From assembly GCA_046732895.1 (NCBI GenBank), contig JBKPNZ010000002.1, positions 1 to 25,902 on the forward strand: DNA of 25,902 nucleotides, given 5' to 3'. How positions within the stretch are numbered: the stretch's first letter is position 1; each line of letters starts with the position of its first letter. This document shows, in pieces, positions 6,962-14,131 of the stretch. The translations under genes and the position numbers were made by a program. Source of the DNA: JBKPNZ01 sp046732895 (GTDB lineage: Bacteria; Actinomycetota; Thermoleophilia; Solirubrobacterales; 70-9). The notes under the pieces were generated by a model. The model was not told where the DNA came from. It saw only the letters and a program-made list of their open reading frames with translations, and did no database searches.

Positions 6962-7641
6962 CCCTTGACCGAGGCGACGAAGGCGCGCACGTCTGCCGCG
7001 GGCTCGGTGTAGGCGTCGCCCAGAGCCTCCTCGATCGCGCTCATGTACTCGGTCGCCCAGTCGGGGAACTCGTAGTCGATCGCGTGCAGGAACTCGAGGG
7101 TCGCCGCGAGCCGGATGTCCGCGATCGAGGGTGAGTCGCCGCCGATGAACTGCCTGCCGTCGAGGAAGAACTCGCGGTACACGTCCAGCGGTTGGGCGAG
7201 CGCCTCGGTCGCATCCTGCTGGGCCTGGGCCTTCAGGTCTTCACCCGCCGCCGAGGTGGCGACCTCGCCGGCGTACTGCGGGAACCCCAGCGCCGGGTAG
7301 GTGGCGCGCGCGACCAGGGGATAGAGCGTGCCGATCAGGTAGAACATCGCGCTGTCGACCTTCGCCCGCTCCCCGGGGTCCGTCGGGTAGAACTGGTCGA
7401 GCCCGTGCTTGTTGCAGAGGTACTGCATGATGGCGCAGCTCTCCCAGAGCGATCCCCGCGGGAGGCCTTCCTCTTCCAGCATGGGGGTGAGGGCCGCCGG
7501 GTCCTTTTGTAGGAAGTCCGGCTCGTCCTTCTTCCCCCAGACGTCGAGCTCCTCGAACTCGAGTCCCGCAGCCCGGACGAAGATCCGCGCCGTGAGGTTA
7601 TTGACGCTCGGCTTCAGGATGCTCAGTCTGTTGGCGGCCAT
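6958..7641 (-). CDS. glutathione S-transferase-fold protein
   Basis: A 227-residue protein with an N-terminal thioredoxin-like GST domain and an all-helical C-terminal domain. The first domain has KPSVNNLTARIFVRAAGLEFEE, a PALTPML cis-Pro region, and the ES(C) pair binding the thiol peptide in SLWESCAIMQYL. The second contains GGDSPSIADIRLAATLEF, the conserved N-capping box of GSTs. A Shine-Dalgarno (AAGGAGGA) precedes the ATG. It follows the CoA ligase gene by 33 bases and is likely the last gene of the catabolic operon. Actinobacteria generally use mycothiol, so the natural thiol is uncertain. It might detoxify electrophiles from the pathway or remove a halide. Confidence 0.85.
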   Translation of the reverse strand: MAANRLSILKPSVNNLTARIFVRAAGLEFEELDVWGKKDEPDFLQKDPAALTPMLEEEGLPRGSLWESCAIMQYLCNKHGLDQFYPTDPGERAKVDSAMFYLIGTLYPLVARATYPALGFPQYAGEVATSAAGEDLKAQAQQDATEALAQPLDVYREFFLDGRQFIGGDSPSIADIRLAATLEFLHAIDYEFPDWATEYMSAIEEALGDAYTEPAADVRAFVASVKG

Positions 7642-7674
7642 GCCCTCCTCCTTGTTCGGCGACCCGCCTCGACC

Positions 7675-8979
7675 CTAGCGCTCGACGAGCCTCGACTTGT
7701 ACTCGCTCCGCTCGAGCGTGCCCCAGAGCACGAGTTCGACCTGGGTCCGGACCACGAGGGCTTCGCGCAGCCGCTCACGAATCGAGTCCGCCAGGGCGGG
7801 GGAGGGCTCGGCGCCCCGTGCCAGCTCAACCTGGACGGGAAGGGGCGGGTCCTGCTTGACGCCCGGAATGGCGGGTTTCACAAGGATCTGGCCGCTCACC
7901 TGCGGCGCGAACTCGCTCACCACCTCGCGGACGGCGGAGGGGAAGACGTTCACGCCGCGGACGATCAGCATGTCGTCCGTTCGCCCGATGCAGCGCACGC
8001 GCGGGCCGGTGCGCCCACACGCGCACGGGCTCGTCCGGACCAGGACGTGATCGCGCGTGCGGAATCGCAGCAGGGGAGCGGCGCGATGACGGAGGTGAGT
8101 CAGGACGAGCTCCCCCGAGGCGCCGTCCTCGACCTCTACCGTGCCACCGGTGTCGGGGTCGATGAGCTCGGCATGGACGAAGCCGCGGGCGCCGAGATGC
8201 ATCCCGTCCTGCTTCTCGCATTCGCCCCAGAGCGAGGGACCGATGTCGCCGATTCCCATCGCCTCGGTGACCTTCGCGCCCCACCCCTCCTCGAGCCTTC
8301 CGCGGAACGCCGGCTCACCGCCGCCGGGCTCGCCGGCGACGAGGACACGCGTCACGCTCGAGGCCGTCAGGTCAACGTCCCGTTCCGCCGCCCACTCGAG
8401 CAGGTAGCCCGCATAGGAGGGAGTCAGGGCCGCGGCCGCCGGCCGGAGCAGCTCGATCGCCCGGACGAGCCGGTCGGTGTTGCCCGTTCCGACCGGGATG
8501 TGCGAGACGCCGATGCCCTCGAACGCCGCCAGCGCCGCGCCCGCCACGAACGGCCCCGCGTTGTACGTGGTCACCATTCGCTGGCCGGGACCGATCCCGG
8601 ACGCCGCGTAGCTTCGGGCGGACCCGGTGACCCAGTTCTCGAGGTCCTCGACGGTCAGCGGGATGTAGCTCGGTGTTCCGGTGGTGCCGCTCGTGGAGTA
8701 GATCCGAACGATCTCCTCAGCATCCACGCACAGGTGCGCGCCGATCGGGTTGTCGGCCGTGCGCGTCTCCTTGATCTCGTCCTTCTCGGTGAGCGGAAGG
8801 CCACCGATCTCGGCAAGCCCGCCGGCGCCCTTGGCGCTCGAAATCCCTGCCGCCATGAGCTTGTCCCGGTAGAAGGCGGACCGCTCGAGCAGGTAGGCGA
8901 GCTGAGCGCGGTATGAGGCATCATCGACGGCGTGCTGCTCGGCCCAGGGCCGGGTCTCGACCTCGGCGGGGAACCTCAT
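7675..8979 (-). CDS. PaaK-like phenylacetate/acyl-CoA ligase
   Basis: A 434-residue adenylate-forming enzyme of the short PaaK type. The P-loop is IYSTSGTTGTPS (residues about 93-104). The adenylation core includes GDIGPSLWGECE, and a late GRTDDMLIVRGVNVFPSAV segment matches the A8 hinge and ACT-like C-terminal domain of phenylacetate-CoA ligases. SPCACGRTGPR is the usual Cys-containing loop. The N-terminus SYRAQLAYLLERSAFYRDKL matches the family start. The ATG at 8979 overlaps the stop of the citrate-synthase-like gene (ATGA), so they are coupled. It probably activates an aromatic or aliphatic acid released by the upstream hydrolases. The gene frame extends upstream, but that part is antiphase to the next gene. 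Confidence 0.88.
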   Translation of the reverse strand: MRFPAEVETRPWAEQHAVDDASYRAQLAYLLERSAFYRDKLMAAGISSAKGAGGLAEIGGLPLTEKDEIKETRTADNPIGAHLCVDAEEIVRIYSTSGTTGTPSYIPLTVEDLENWVTGSARSYAASGIGPGQRMVTTYNAGPFVAGAALAAFEGIGVSHIPVGTGNTDRLVRAIELLRPAAAALTPSYAGYLLEWAAERDVDLTASSVTRVLVAGEPGGGEPAFRGRLEEGWGAKVTEAMGIGDIGPSLWGECEKQDGMHLGARGFVHAELIDPDTGGTVEVEDGASGELVLTHLRHRAAPLLRFRTRDHVLVRTSPCACGRTGPRVRCIGRTDDMLIVRGVNVFPSAVREVVSEFAPQVSGQILVKPAIPGVKQDPPLPVQVELARGAEPSPALADSIRERLREALVVRTQVELVLWGTLERSEYKSRLVER

Positions 8980-9755
8980 TCGGGCGCGGTGTCGGTCCCC
9001 GGCTCGTATTCGACCGCCTCCTCCGCCGTGGCCGCCATGAAGAAGCCGAGCGGCTCCTGGCGCTCCTCCGCCAGGTGGGCCAGGAGGCTGGCGGTGCGAG
9101 CGAGGATCGGAACCGACTTGACCACCGCGGACGAGAAGCCCATGTCGAGCATAACCGCGGCGATCGGCATCGAGACGTTCATGGTCAACGGTCGGCCCCA
9201 CGCCTCTGCCGCTGCCTCGCGGAAGGCGCGGACGAGCAGCACGTGGGCCCCGCTCACGCCGCGGGCGTCGGCGAGCTCCAGGATGCGTTCCGCACGCGGG
9301 TCGAGGGGCCTGTGGACGGGGTGGCCGAACCCCGGCAGCCGGGCGCCCGACTCGCGGACCTCGCTCGCCATCTCCTCGGCGACTTCCCCCGACTCGCGGC
9401 CCGCGGCAACCTCCTCCTGGGCCCTCTCGAGCAGCTGCGCGCATGCTTCGGCCGTGCCGAGGAGGACTGGACCGGCGCCCAGGATCCCCGCCGCCACCGC
9501 CCCCTGCAGTGATGCCGGGTCGGCGGCAAGAGTCATCCGGGCGGCGATGTTGGTGGGCATCATCCCGTGCTCTGCGATCGCCACGAGCAGCAGGTCGAGG
9601 AAATAGCGCTCATCCTCGGTCGGTTCCCGGCCGGTGAGGAGCAAGTGGAAGTACTCGGTGAAGCTGAGCCTGCCCATGAGGTCGCCGGCGAGGTCGCGAC
9701 CCCTCACCTCGATCCGGTCGGGGTAGGCCCGGCTGATGTGGGTGACGCGCGCCAC
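8976..9755 (-). CDS. citrate synthase-family protein (citryl-CoA lyase-like)
   Basis: The 259 residues cover the short form of the citrate-synthase fold found in proteins annotated as citryl-CoA lyase. His63 (AEHGMMPTN) and His145 (GFGHPVHRPLDPRAE) correspond to the two catalytic histidines of citrate synthase. The catalytic Asp normally found in an NVD motif is Ser195 here (MNVSMPIAAVMLDMG). The protein therefore probably does not perform the standard condensation; a retro-Claisen cleavage or a condensation with another acyl-CoA is possible. The GTG start lies 1 base after the monooxygenase stop and its own stop overlaps the CoA ligase start. The tight coupling to a CoA ligase suggests it acts on the ligase product. 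Confidence 0.8.
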   Translation of the reverse strand: MARVTHISRAYPDRIEVRGRDLAGDLMGRLSFTEYFHLLLTGREPTEDERYFLDLLLVAIAEHGMMPTNIAARMTLAADPASLQGAVAAGILGAGPVLLGTAEACAQLLERAQEEVAAGRESGEVAEEMASEVRESGARLPGFGHPVHRPLDPRAERILELADARGVSGAHVLLVRAFREAAAEAWGRPLTMNVSMPIAAVMLDMGFSSAVVKSVPILARTASLLAHLAEERQEPLGFFMAATAEEAVEYEPGTDTAPE

Positions 9756-9756
9756 C

Positions 9757-11274
9757 TCAGGCGCTCAGGGCCGGTTCGGGCAGGGCGCCGAGCTCATAGG
9801 CGCCGGGCTGGATCTGGGCGGTGCGGCGCCGGTAGGCGCTCCAGAGCCACGGCCACTGGCTCGGGTCGTTGCCATTCTCGTCGACGTACCAGCTGGTGCA
9901 GCCGCTGTGCCAGACCGACTTTGCGAGGGCGGCGCGAAGGTCGCGATCGAACGCCTCGAGCGTCTCTCGGCGCAGCTCGATCCGGCGGGCGTTTGCGCGC
10001 CGGAGCTCGTCGAGCGCCGCGATGACGTGGCCCATGCCGGCCTCGATGGTGTAGATCACCGAGCCCGTCCCGCCGTTCGTGTTCGGGCCGTAGAGCAGGA
10101 ACATGTTCGGGAACCCGGGAACGCTCAGACCGAGGTAGGCGCGTGGGACCTCGGCCCACTCTTCGGCGAGCATGTGGCCGCCGGTTCCGGTGATCTCCAT
10201 CGGTGCCACGAACCCGTGGCTTTTGAAGCCCGTGGCGAGCACCAGCACGTCGGCATCGCGCGCGGCGCCGTCCTCCGTGCGGATCCCGCCAGCGGTCACC
10301 TCGGCGATGCGGTCGGTGACGAGCTCGACGTTGGCCTTCGTCAGCGTCGGATACCACTCGTCAGTGAGCATTATGCGCTTGCAGCCGACCTCGTCTTTTG
10401 GCGTCACCTTGCGGCGCAGCTCGGGATCGTCGATCGCCTTCGTGATCTGGCGGCGGGCGACCGCACGGAACGGCTGCAGCAGCCACGGGCGGTTGGTCAT
10501 CGCCGCCGCCCCGAGCTCCATGAACCCGAAGACGACGGCACGATCGAGCCGTTGCAGCGCGGGGTAGCGCTCGAAGAGCCGCTTGGTGCGCTCCTTGTAC
10601 GCGTAGTCCATCTTCGGGAAAGTCCAGCCGGGGGAGCGCTGATAGACGTCGACGTGGCCGGCCGTGGGCTGGATCGCCGGCACCACCTGGATCGCGCTGC
10701 AGCCGGTGCCGACTACGGCGACGCGCTTGCCCGCGAGGTCCACCTCGTGCTGCCACTCGGCGGTGTGGAAGGACGGCCCTTCGAAGCTCTCCAGGCCGGG
10801 GATGGGGGGGACCGACGGCACCGAGAGCTGGCCGCAGGCGGTGACGAGGACGTCCGCTTCGTGCGGGCCTGCAGTCGTCTCCAATGCCCACTTGCCCCGC
10901 TGCTCGTCCCAACGGGCTGAGGTCACCTCGGTCCCGGTCCGGATCCGGTCGAGCACGCCGCGTCGGCGGGCGACGTCCTCCAGGTAGGCCTGGATCTCCG
11001 CTTGGGGCGCGTAGCGCCGCGACCATCGCGGATTCGGCTCGAACGAGAACTCGTAGAGGTGTGAGGGGACGTCGCACCCCGCGCCGGGGTAGGTGTTGTG
11101 GTGCCAGACGCCGCCGATCCGCTCGCCCTTCTCGAAGACGGTGACGTCGTCGTAGCGGGCGTCGCGCAGCATGACGGCCGCGCCGACTCCGCCGAAGCCG
11201 CCGCCGACCACGGCGACCGAGAGCGAGTGCCGGCCGTCCGGGCCGCTGCCGTTCGAGCTCGGGTCGATGCTCAC
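9757..11274 (-). CDS. Baeyer-Villiger flavin monooxygenase
   Basis: A 505-residue class B flavoprotein monooxygenase. The FAD Rossmann motif is VVGGGFGG (22-29), followed by GGVWHHNTYPGAGCDVPSHLY. The signature FxGxxxHxxxW is FEGPSFHTAEW (164-174). The NADPH Rossmann motif is VVGTGCSA. LATGF and the GPNTNGG region complete the fold. Such enzymes insert oxygen beside a ketone to give an ester or lactone. GTG 11274 is chosen because homology begins soon after and because it follows the upstream stop by 10 bases with a weak AGGG; longer frames are Ser/Arg-rich antiphase. It is flanked by hydrolase genes that could open the ester. Confidence 0.9.
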   Translation of the reverse strand: MSIDPSSNGSGPDGRHSLSVAVVGGGFGGVGAAVMLRDARYDDVTVFEKGERIGGVWHHNTYPGAGCDVPSHLYEFSFEPNPRWSRRYAPQAEIQAYLEDVARRRGVLDRIRTGTEVTSARWDEQRGKWALETTAGPHEADVLVTACGQLSVPSVPPIPGLESFEGPSFHTAEWQHEVDLAGKRVAVVGTGCSAIQVVPAIQPTAGHVDVYQRSPGWTFPKMDYAYKERTKRLFERYPALQRLDRAVVFGFMELGAAAMTNRPWLLQPFRAVARRQITKAIDDPELRRKVTPKDEVGCKRIMLTDEWYPTLTKANVELVTDRIAEVTAGGIRTEDGAARDADVLVLATGFKSHGFVAPMEITGTGGHMLAEEWAEVPRAYLGLSVPGFPNMFLLYGPNTNGGTGSVIYTIEAGMGHVIAALDELRRANARRIELRRETLEAFDRDLRAALAKSVWHSGCTSWYVDENGNDPSQWPWLWSAYRRRTAQIQPGAYELGALPEPALSA

Positions 11275-11284
11275 GGCGGGGACC

Positions 11285-12064
11285 CTACTGACGCTCGAGG
11301 AACGCGCGCACGATTCGCTCGAACTCCTCGGGGCGCTCGAGGCTCGGCAGATGGGCCGCGCCGGCGATGGTCGCGGCGGTCGTGTCGGGGACTCCGGCGG
11401 CGAGTGTGGCCGCCATCTCGTGGGTGTCGCCAACGTCTTCATCGCCGGTCAGAACCAGCGTGGGAGCCGCGACGTCCGCCAGGCGCTGCGCGGCATCCGG
11501 GACGAGCAAGTCCTCGTCGGCGACGTCCGCCACCGGCAGCTGCAGCTCGAACGCACGCCGCTGCATCTCGCCGACCGCCTGGCGCATCTTCTGATCGACG
11601 TCGGCTTGCGACCGGTTGGGTCCGTCAACCCACATCCGCAGATTCGCCTCAACGGCCGCGTCCAGATCGCCCGCCTCGAGCGCCTCGTCTTCGTCCTCGC
11701 TGTACTCGAGCACCGGCTTCGACCAGTTGTGACCGGGAAGGCCCGCCGCGACGAGGACCAGCCGGCCGACCAGGTCGGGCCGAGCGAGCGCCACCTCCAG
11801 CGCCACCCTGCCCCCGAGCGACGCGCCGACCACGATTGCCGGACCAAGGTTGAGTCGACCGAGCAGGTCGATCACGTCGCTGGCGTCCGAGTAGCGCACC
11901 GGTGGGATCGGCGTTTGCCCGAATCCGCGCAGGTCGCACCTGACGACCCGGTGGGTCTCGCCGAAGGACGTCCACTGCGGCTCCCACATCCGCGAGTCGC
12001 AGACCCCGGCGTGGATGAGGACGAGCGGCGGGCCCTCGCCGGTGCTTTCGTGCCAGAGCTCCAA
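11285..12064 (-). CDS. alpha/beta hydrolase (3-oxoadipate enol-lactonase-like)
   Basis: The 259 residues form a serine alpha/beta hydrolase. The oxyanion-hole loop is IHAGVCDSRMW, and the strand following it carries DLRGFGQTP. Ser82 is the nucleophile in GASLGG. Asp208 or Asp210 (TGDEDVGD) and His238 (GAAHLPSLE) complete the triad. Similarity in style is greatest to enol-lactone hydrolases and related esterases. It probably hydrolyses the ester or lactone made by the monooxygenase encoded directly downstream. The start at TTG 12064 is the only early start in frame; AAGGA lies almost against it, so this start is weakly supported. The gene follows the upstream hydrolase by 21 bases. Confidence 0.84.
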   Translation of the reverse strand: MELWHESTGEGPPLVLIHAGVCDSRMWEPQWTSFGETHRVVRCDLRGFGQTPIPPVRYSDASDVIDLLGRLNLGPAIVVGASLGGRVALEVALARPDLVGRLVLVAAGLPGHNWSKPVLEYSEDEDEALEAGDLDAAVEANLRMWVDGPNRSQADVDQKMRQAVGEMQRRAFELQLPVADVADEDLLVPDAAQRLADVAAPTLVLTGDEDVGDTHEMAATLAAGVPDTTAATIAGAAHLPSLERPEEFERIVRAFLERQ

Positions 12065-12085
12065 TTCCTTCGCGAGCCGGCCCGC

Positions 12086-12904
12086 TCAGGCCGGGACCGA
12101 CTCCATGAAGCGCCTCACCTCGACGGCGCAGCGCCCGGGCTCCTGGTCGAAGACGAAGTGGCCGACGCCCTCGAGCGCCACGAGGTCGGCGCGGGGCAGC
12201 TCCCGCTCGAATCGCTTCGCACCGCCCATCGGCGCGAACTTGTCCTCGGCCCCCCACAGGATCAGCGCCGGGACGTCGAGCTCGGCGAGCCTGCCGTCGT
12301 ACGGCTCCAGCTTCGAGAAATCCATCGAGCGGTAGAACTCGAGCGTCGCCTCGCGACCGCGCCCGGCCTCGAAGGGCTTCCAGTACGCGTCGACGTCCTC
12401 CTCGCTGAAGTGGGCGCCGTCGCTGCGCAGAAGGCCGGCGAAGCCCTCGCGATCGAGGGCGCCCACGAGCTTCTCGCCCTCGTCCCCGCGTACGGCCTCG
12501 GCCAGTCCGTGCCAGCGCCCGTCGCTAAAGAAGCCGGTGTCGCTGATCACGAGGCCCTTGACGAGCTCAGGATGGGTGCAGGCCCAGGCCAAGCCGACGA
12601 ACCCGCCCCAGTCGTGGACCACCAAGACCACCTCGCCGAGTCCGAGCTCCTCGTGCAGGGCCCCGAGGGTCTCGAGGTTCCGCTCGAAGGTGGCCGGACC
12701 CGGATCGGGCGAGTCCCCAAGGCAATAGAGGTCCGGGGCGACGCAGCGCCGCTGCGCGCTCAGCTCGCTCATCAACGGCTCCCACATGCGCGAGCTCTCG
12801 GGGAACCCGTGCACCAAGAGCACGGCCGCACCCGCGGGTTCGCCCTCGGGGACCGCCTCGCGATAGACGACACTGCCGGCGTCTTTCACCTGGACCTGAG
12901 GCAC
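12086..12904 (-). CDS. haloalkane dehalogenase/epoxide hydrolase-like alpha/beta hydrolase
   Basis: The 272 residues have an Asp nucleophile: Asp98 in VVHDWGG, followed by Trp99, as in haloalkane dehalogenases and epoxide hydrolases. HGFPESSRMW is the HGxP oxyanion motif. Asp221 (WGAEDKF) and His249 (GVGHFV) are the likely acid and base. I cannot tell dehalogenase from epoxide hydrolase without locating the second halide-binding residue or the cap tyrosines. It is the first gene of the catabolic operon. GTG 12904 has TATAGG starting 14 bases upstream and no Shine-Dalgarno, so translation is probably leaderless. All five downstream genes follow with gaps of 33 bases or fewer. Confidence 0.85.
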   Translation of the reverse strand: MPQVQVKDAGSVVYREAVPEGEPAGAAVLLVHGFPESSRMWEPLMSELSAQRRCVAPDLYCLGDSPDPGPATFERNLETLGALHEELGLGEVVLVVHDWGGFVGLAWACTHPELVKGLVISDTGFFSDGRWHGLAEAVRGDEGEKLVGALDREGFAGLLRSDGAHFSEEDVDAYWKPFEAGRGREATLEFYRSMDFSKLEPYDGRLAELDVPALILWGAEDKFAPMGGAKRFERELPRADLVALEGVGHFVFDQEPGRCAVEVRRFMESVPA

Positions 12905-12912
12905 GGCGCAAC

Positions 12913-12920
12913 CCTATAAG
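12913..12920. promoter_or_regulatory. shared TATA core: leftward catabolic operon and rightward tRNA-Cys promoters
   Basis: The sequence CCTATAAG reads as TATAAG (12915-12920) on the plus strand and as TATAGG (12918 to 12913) on the minus strand. Rightward, TGGACC (12891-12896) lies 18 bases upstream and transcription would start about 20 bases before the tRNA. Leftward, the box is 14 bases from the GTG of the hydrolase. The two promoters overlap, so RNA polymerase could occupy only one at a time. Confidence 0.5.
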
Positions 12921-12947
12921 CGCTCGGTACGCTTGGCCGACTCTCGC

Positions 12948-13018
12948 GGCGCCATGGCGGAGTGGTTACGCAGCGGCCTGCAAAGCCGTTTACACCGGTT
13001 CGATTCCGGTTGGCGCCT
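12948..13018 (+). tRNA. tRNA-Cys (anticodon GCA)
   Basis: A 71-nt cloverleaf. The acceptor GGCGCCA (12948-12954) pairs with TGGCGCC (13011-13017), with discriminator T at 13018, typical of tRNA-Cys. The anticodon stem GCGGC/GCCGT encloses the loop CTGCAAA with GCA at 12980-12982. The T-arm CCGG-TTCGATT-CCGG is intact. CCA is not encoded. The 3' part of the gene is the left copy of a 42-bp direct repeat, so this tRNA is the apparent integration target. Confidence 0.95.
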
Positions 13019-13020
13019 CT
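12979..13020 (+). repeat. left copy of 42-bp direct repeat (attL-like, in tRNA-Cys)
   Basis: It begins one base before the anticodon and runs two bases beyond the tRNA discriminator. All 42 bases are identical to 14048-14089, and the match ends abruptly at both sides. Overlap with the anticodon loop through the T-arm to the 3' end is the classic tyrosine-recombinase attachment position. Confidence 0.85.
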
Positions 13021-13028
13021 CGCCTGAC

Positions 13029-13046
13029 CAAGCGGAACACCGCTTG
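13029..13046 (+). terminator. hairpin downstream of tRNA-Cys
   Basis: CAAGCGG-AACA-CCGCTTG is a perfect 7-bp stem with a 4-base loop, starting 11 bases after the tRNA end. No strong T-run follows directly (a TTTCT lies 20 bases on), so termination may be partial. Confidence 0.5.
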
Positions 13047-13082
13047 TCAAAGCAATAAGCGGGCCTTTCTCTGTCCTCCGCA

Positions 13083-13106
13083 CCCACGCCCGGCGGCGGG
13101 CGTGGG
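13083..13106. terminator. GC-rich hairpin after the secreted-protein gene
   Basis: CCCACGCCCG-GCGG-CGGGCGTGGG is a perfect 10-bp stem with a 4-base loop. It lies 8 bases beyond the stop of the minus-strand gene and 60 bases after tRNA-Cys. There is no T-run on either strand. It could end both transcripts or mark a recombination-related structure inside the island. Confidence 0.45.
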
Positions 13107-13114
13107 ATGCCCCG

Positions 13115-13495
13115 CTAATGCGGCGGAACCAACGCGACCACGAGGGTCAAGTCGGTGGTGTTGGCATCTTCCTCGAAGTGCTGGGTGCACGTGAAGGACT
13201 CCAGTCCGGCCTTCACGCCGTAGCTCTTCGAGAAGCTGAACGTCTCGCCGTCAACGGTGGCGGTGCCGGAGATAGACACCGTGATCAGGGTTTCGCCAGC
13301 CGGGGTAAAGCCGGCGGTCGCGTCTCCAGGCCTTGGACCGATGATTGAGACGTCGCCAATGCCCTCGCACGTGAACGTCCCGAAGTCCCTCAGTCCCTGG
13401 CCCGGCGGTGAGGCCGCCGAGGCTGGGGCCGAGGCCACTCCAAGGAGCGCAACGCTGCACACCATCGCACCTAGTACGGCCAACCGTCGTTTCAT
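13115..13495 (-). CDS. secreted protein of unknown function (126 aa)
   Basis: I do not recognise a family. The N-terminus MKRRLAVLGAMVCSVALLGV followed by ASAPASAAS is a clear Sec signal peptide with a probable AxA cleavage site near residue 28. The mature part, about 98 residues, is rich in Thr, Ser, Gly and beta-branched residues (ETLITVSISGTATVDGETFSFSKS) and holds two Cys, in FTCEG and FTCTQHF, able to form a disulfide, suggesting a small beta-sandwich. AAGGAAG sits 5 bases before the ATG, a good ribosome binding site. It is the only credible gene between the tRNA-Cys direct repeats, so it is the island's cargo if the island is real. Confidence 0.72.
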   Translation of the reverse strand: MKRRLAVLGAMVCSVALLGVASAPASAASPPGQGLRDFGTFTCEGIGDVSIIGPRPGDATAGFTPAGETLITVSISGTATVDGETFSFSKSYGVKAGLESFTCTQHFEEDANTTDLTLVVALVPPH

Positions 13496-14047
13496 TGCCG
13501 CTTCCTTTGCTGCCCGTTCGGTTCCGATGGAACCCGTCGGGATGGTCTAGTCGATGGCGGTGCAGGTGTCAATCGTCACTTCTTGGTACGCCCGGGAGGG
13601 CGCTCGCGTAGGTTTGCGAAAAAACAAGCCGGCCGATCAAGCTCGCCGTGTTCAGGGTGGAGTGAGATGCGAGAGCGCCACTACTGCGAGCGCAAAGAAG
13701 CGGAGGGGCAGCATCGCACTGCCACTTCCTGCTTGGTATGCAGGCTCGTTTCTTCTACGCCGTCCGCATCGCAAGCCTGCCACGTCCCCCGACAGGGGGA
13801 AAGAGGTAATCGCGACGGGTCCTCGATCTGGAGTATCAATATCGCCGTTGTTGAGGTAACCCGGAAGGGCCAAGGCGCTTGCCGAGAAGCGGGCCCTCGC
13901 CCCGATCCAGCTCGGCACCTTCGAGGTGGAGTGAATGGCTGAACGACTCCAAGAGCGGCGCCGATGGCGGCTGGGCCGACGAGGAAATGCCGCTCATGTG
14001 GGAGCTCTACGGGAAGCAATTCATGGCGGAGACAACACGTAGAAGCG
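13496..14047. other. 551-bp stretch without a convincing gene
   Basis: The frames on both strands here lack GC-rich third positions and family motifs. The stretch has A-rich patches (GCGAAAAAACAAG near 13616) and a run of short broken frames. Two pieces read somewhat protein-like: one ending IQLGTFEVE at 13935, and one at about 13968-14040 containing WADEEMPLMWELYGKQFM. They could be the remains of a decayed gene next to the right repeat. I cannot name a family. Confidence 0.4.
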
Positions 14048-14089
14048 TGCAAAGCCGTTTACACCGGTTCGATTCCGGTTGGCGCCTCT
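14048..14089 (+). repeat. right copy of 42-bp direct repeat (attR-like tRNA-Cys fragment)
   Basis: An exact copy of the tRNA-Cys sequence from just before the anticodon to beyond its 3' end. The 5' half of a tRNA is absent here (GTAGAAGCG precedes it), so it cannot fold as a tRNA. It marks the right edge of the putative island. Confidence 0.85.
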
Positions 14090-14131
14090 TGCGGCGTATA
14101 GGCTTCCGCGTGCTGCCGGGGAGGAACGCCG

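Larger units (their letters stand above)
13021..14089. mobile_element. small tRNA-Cys-bounded island (no integrase)
   Basis: The segment lies between the intact tRNA-Cys and an exact copy of its 3' 42 bases, a spacing of 1,069 bp. It holds a hairpin pair, one secreted-protein gene on the minus strand and about 550 bp without a convincing gene, whose codon use is unlike its neighbours. No recombinase, replication or phage gene is visible. It could be a satellite-like cassette mobilised in trans, or the residue of a larger island after internal deletion. A simple local duplication of the tRNA tail is the alternative. Confidence 0.6.

Noticed and set aside
11171..12919. Long plus-strand open frame of about 582 codons
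   Set aside because: It is antisense to the BVMO start and both hydrolase genes, which show complete catalytic motifs. High GC keeps the antisense frame open.
13554..13942. Overlapping plus-strand frames inside the island
   Set aside because: Third positions are not GC-biased, the products show no motif and no ribosome binding site is convincing. Treated as unexplained DNA.
14040..14092. Second tRNA-Cys gene
   Set aside because: Only the 3' part is present. The acceptor 5' strand, D-arm and 5' anticodon stem are missing, so it is a repeat copy and not a gene.
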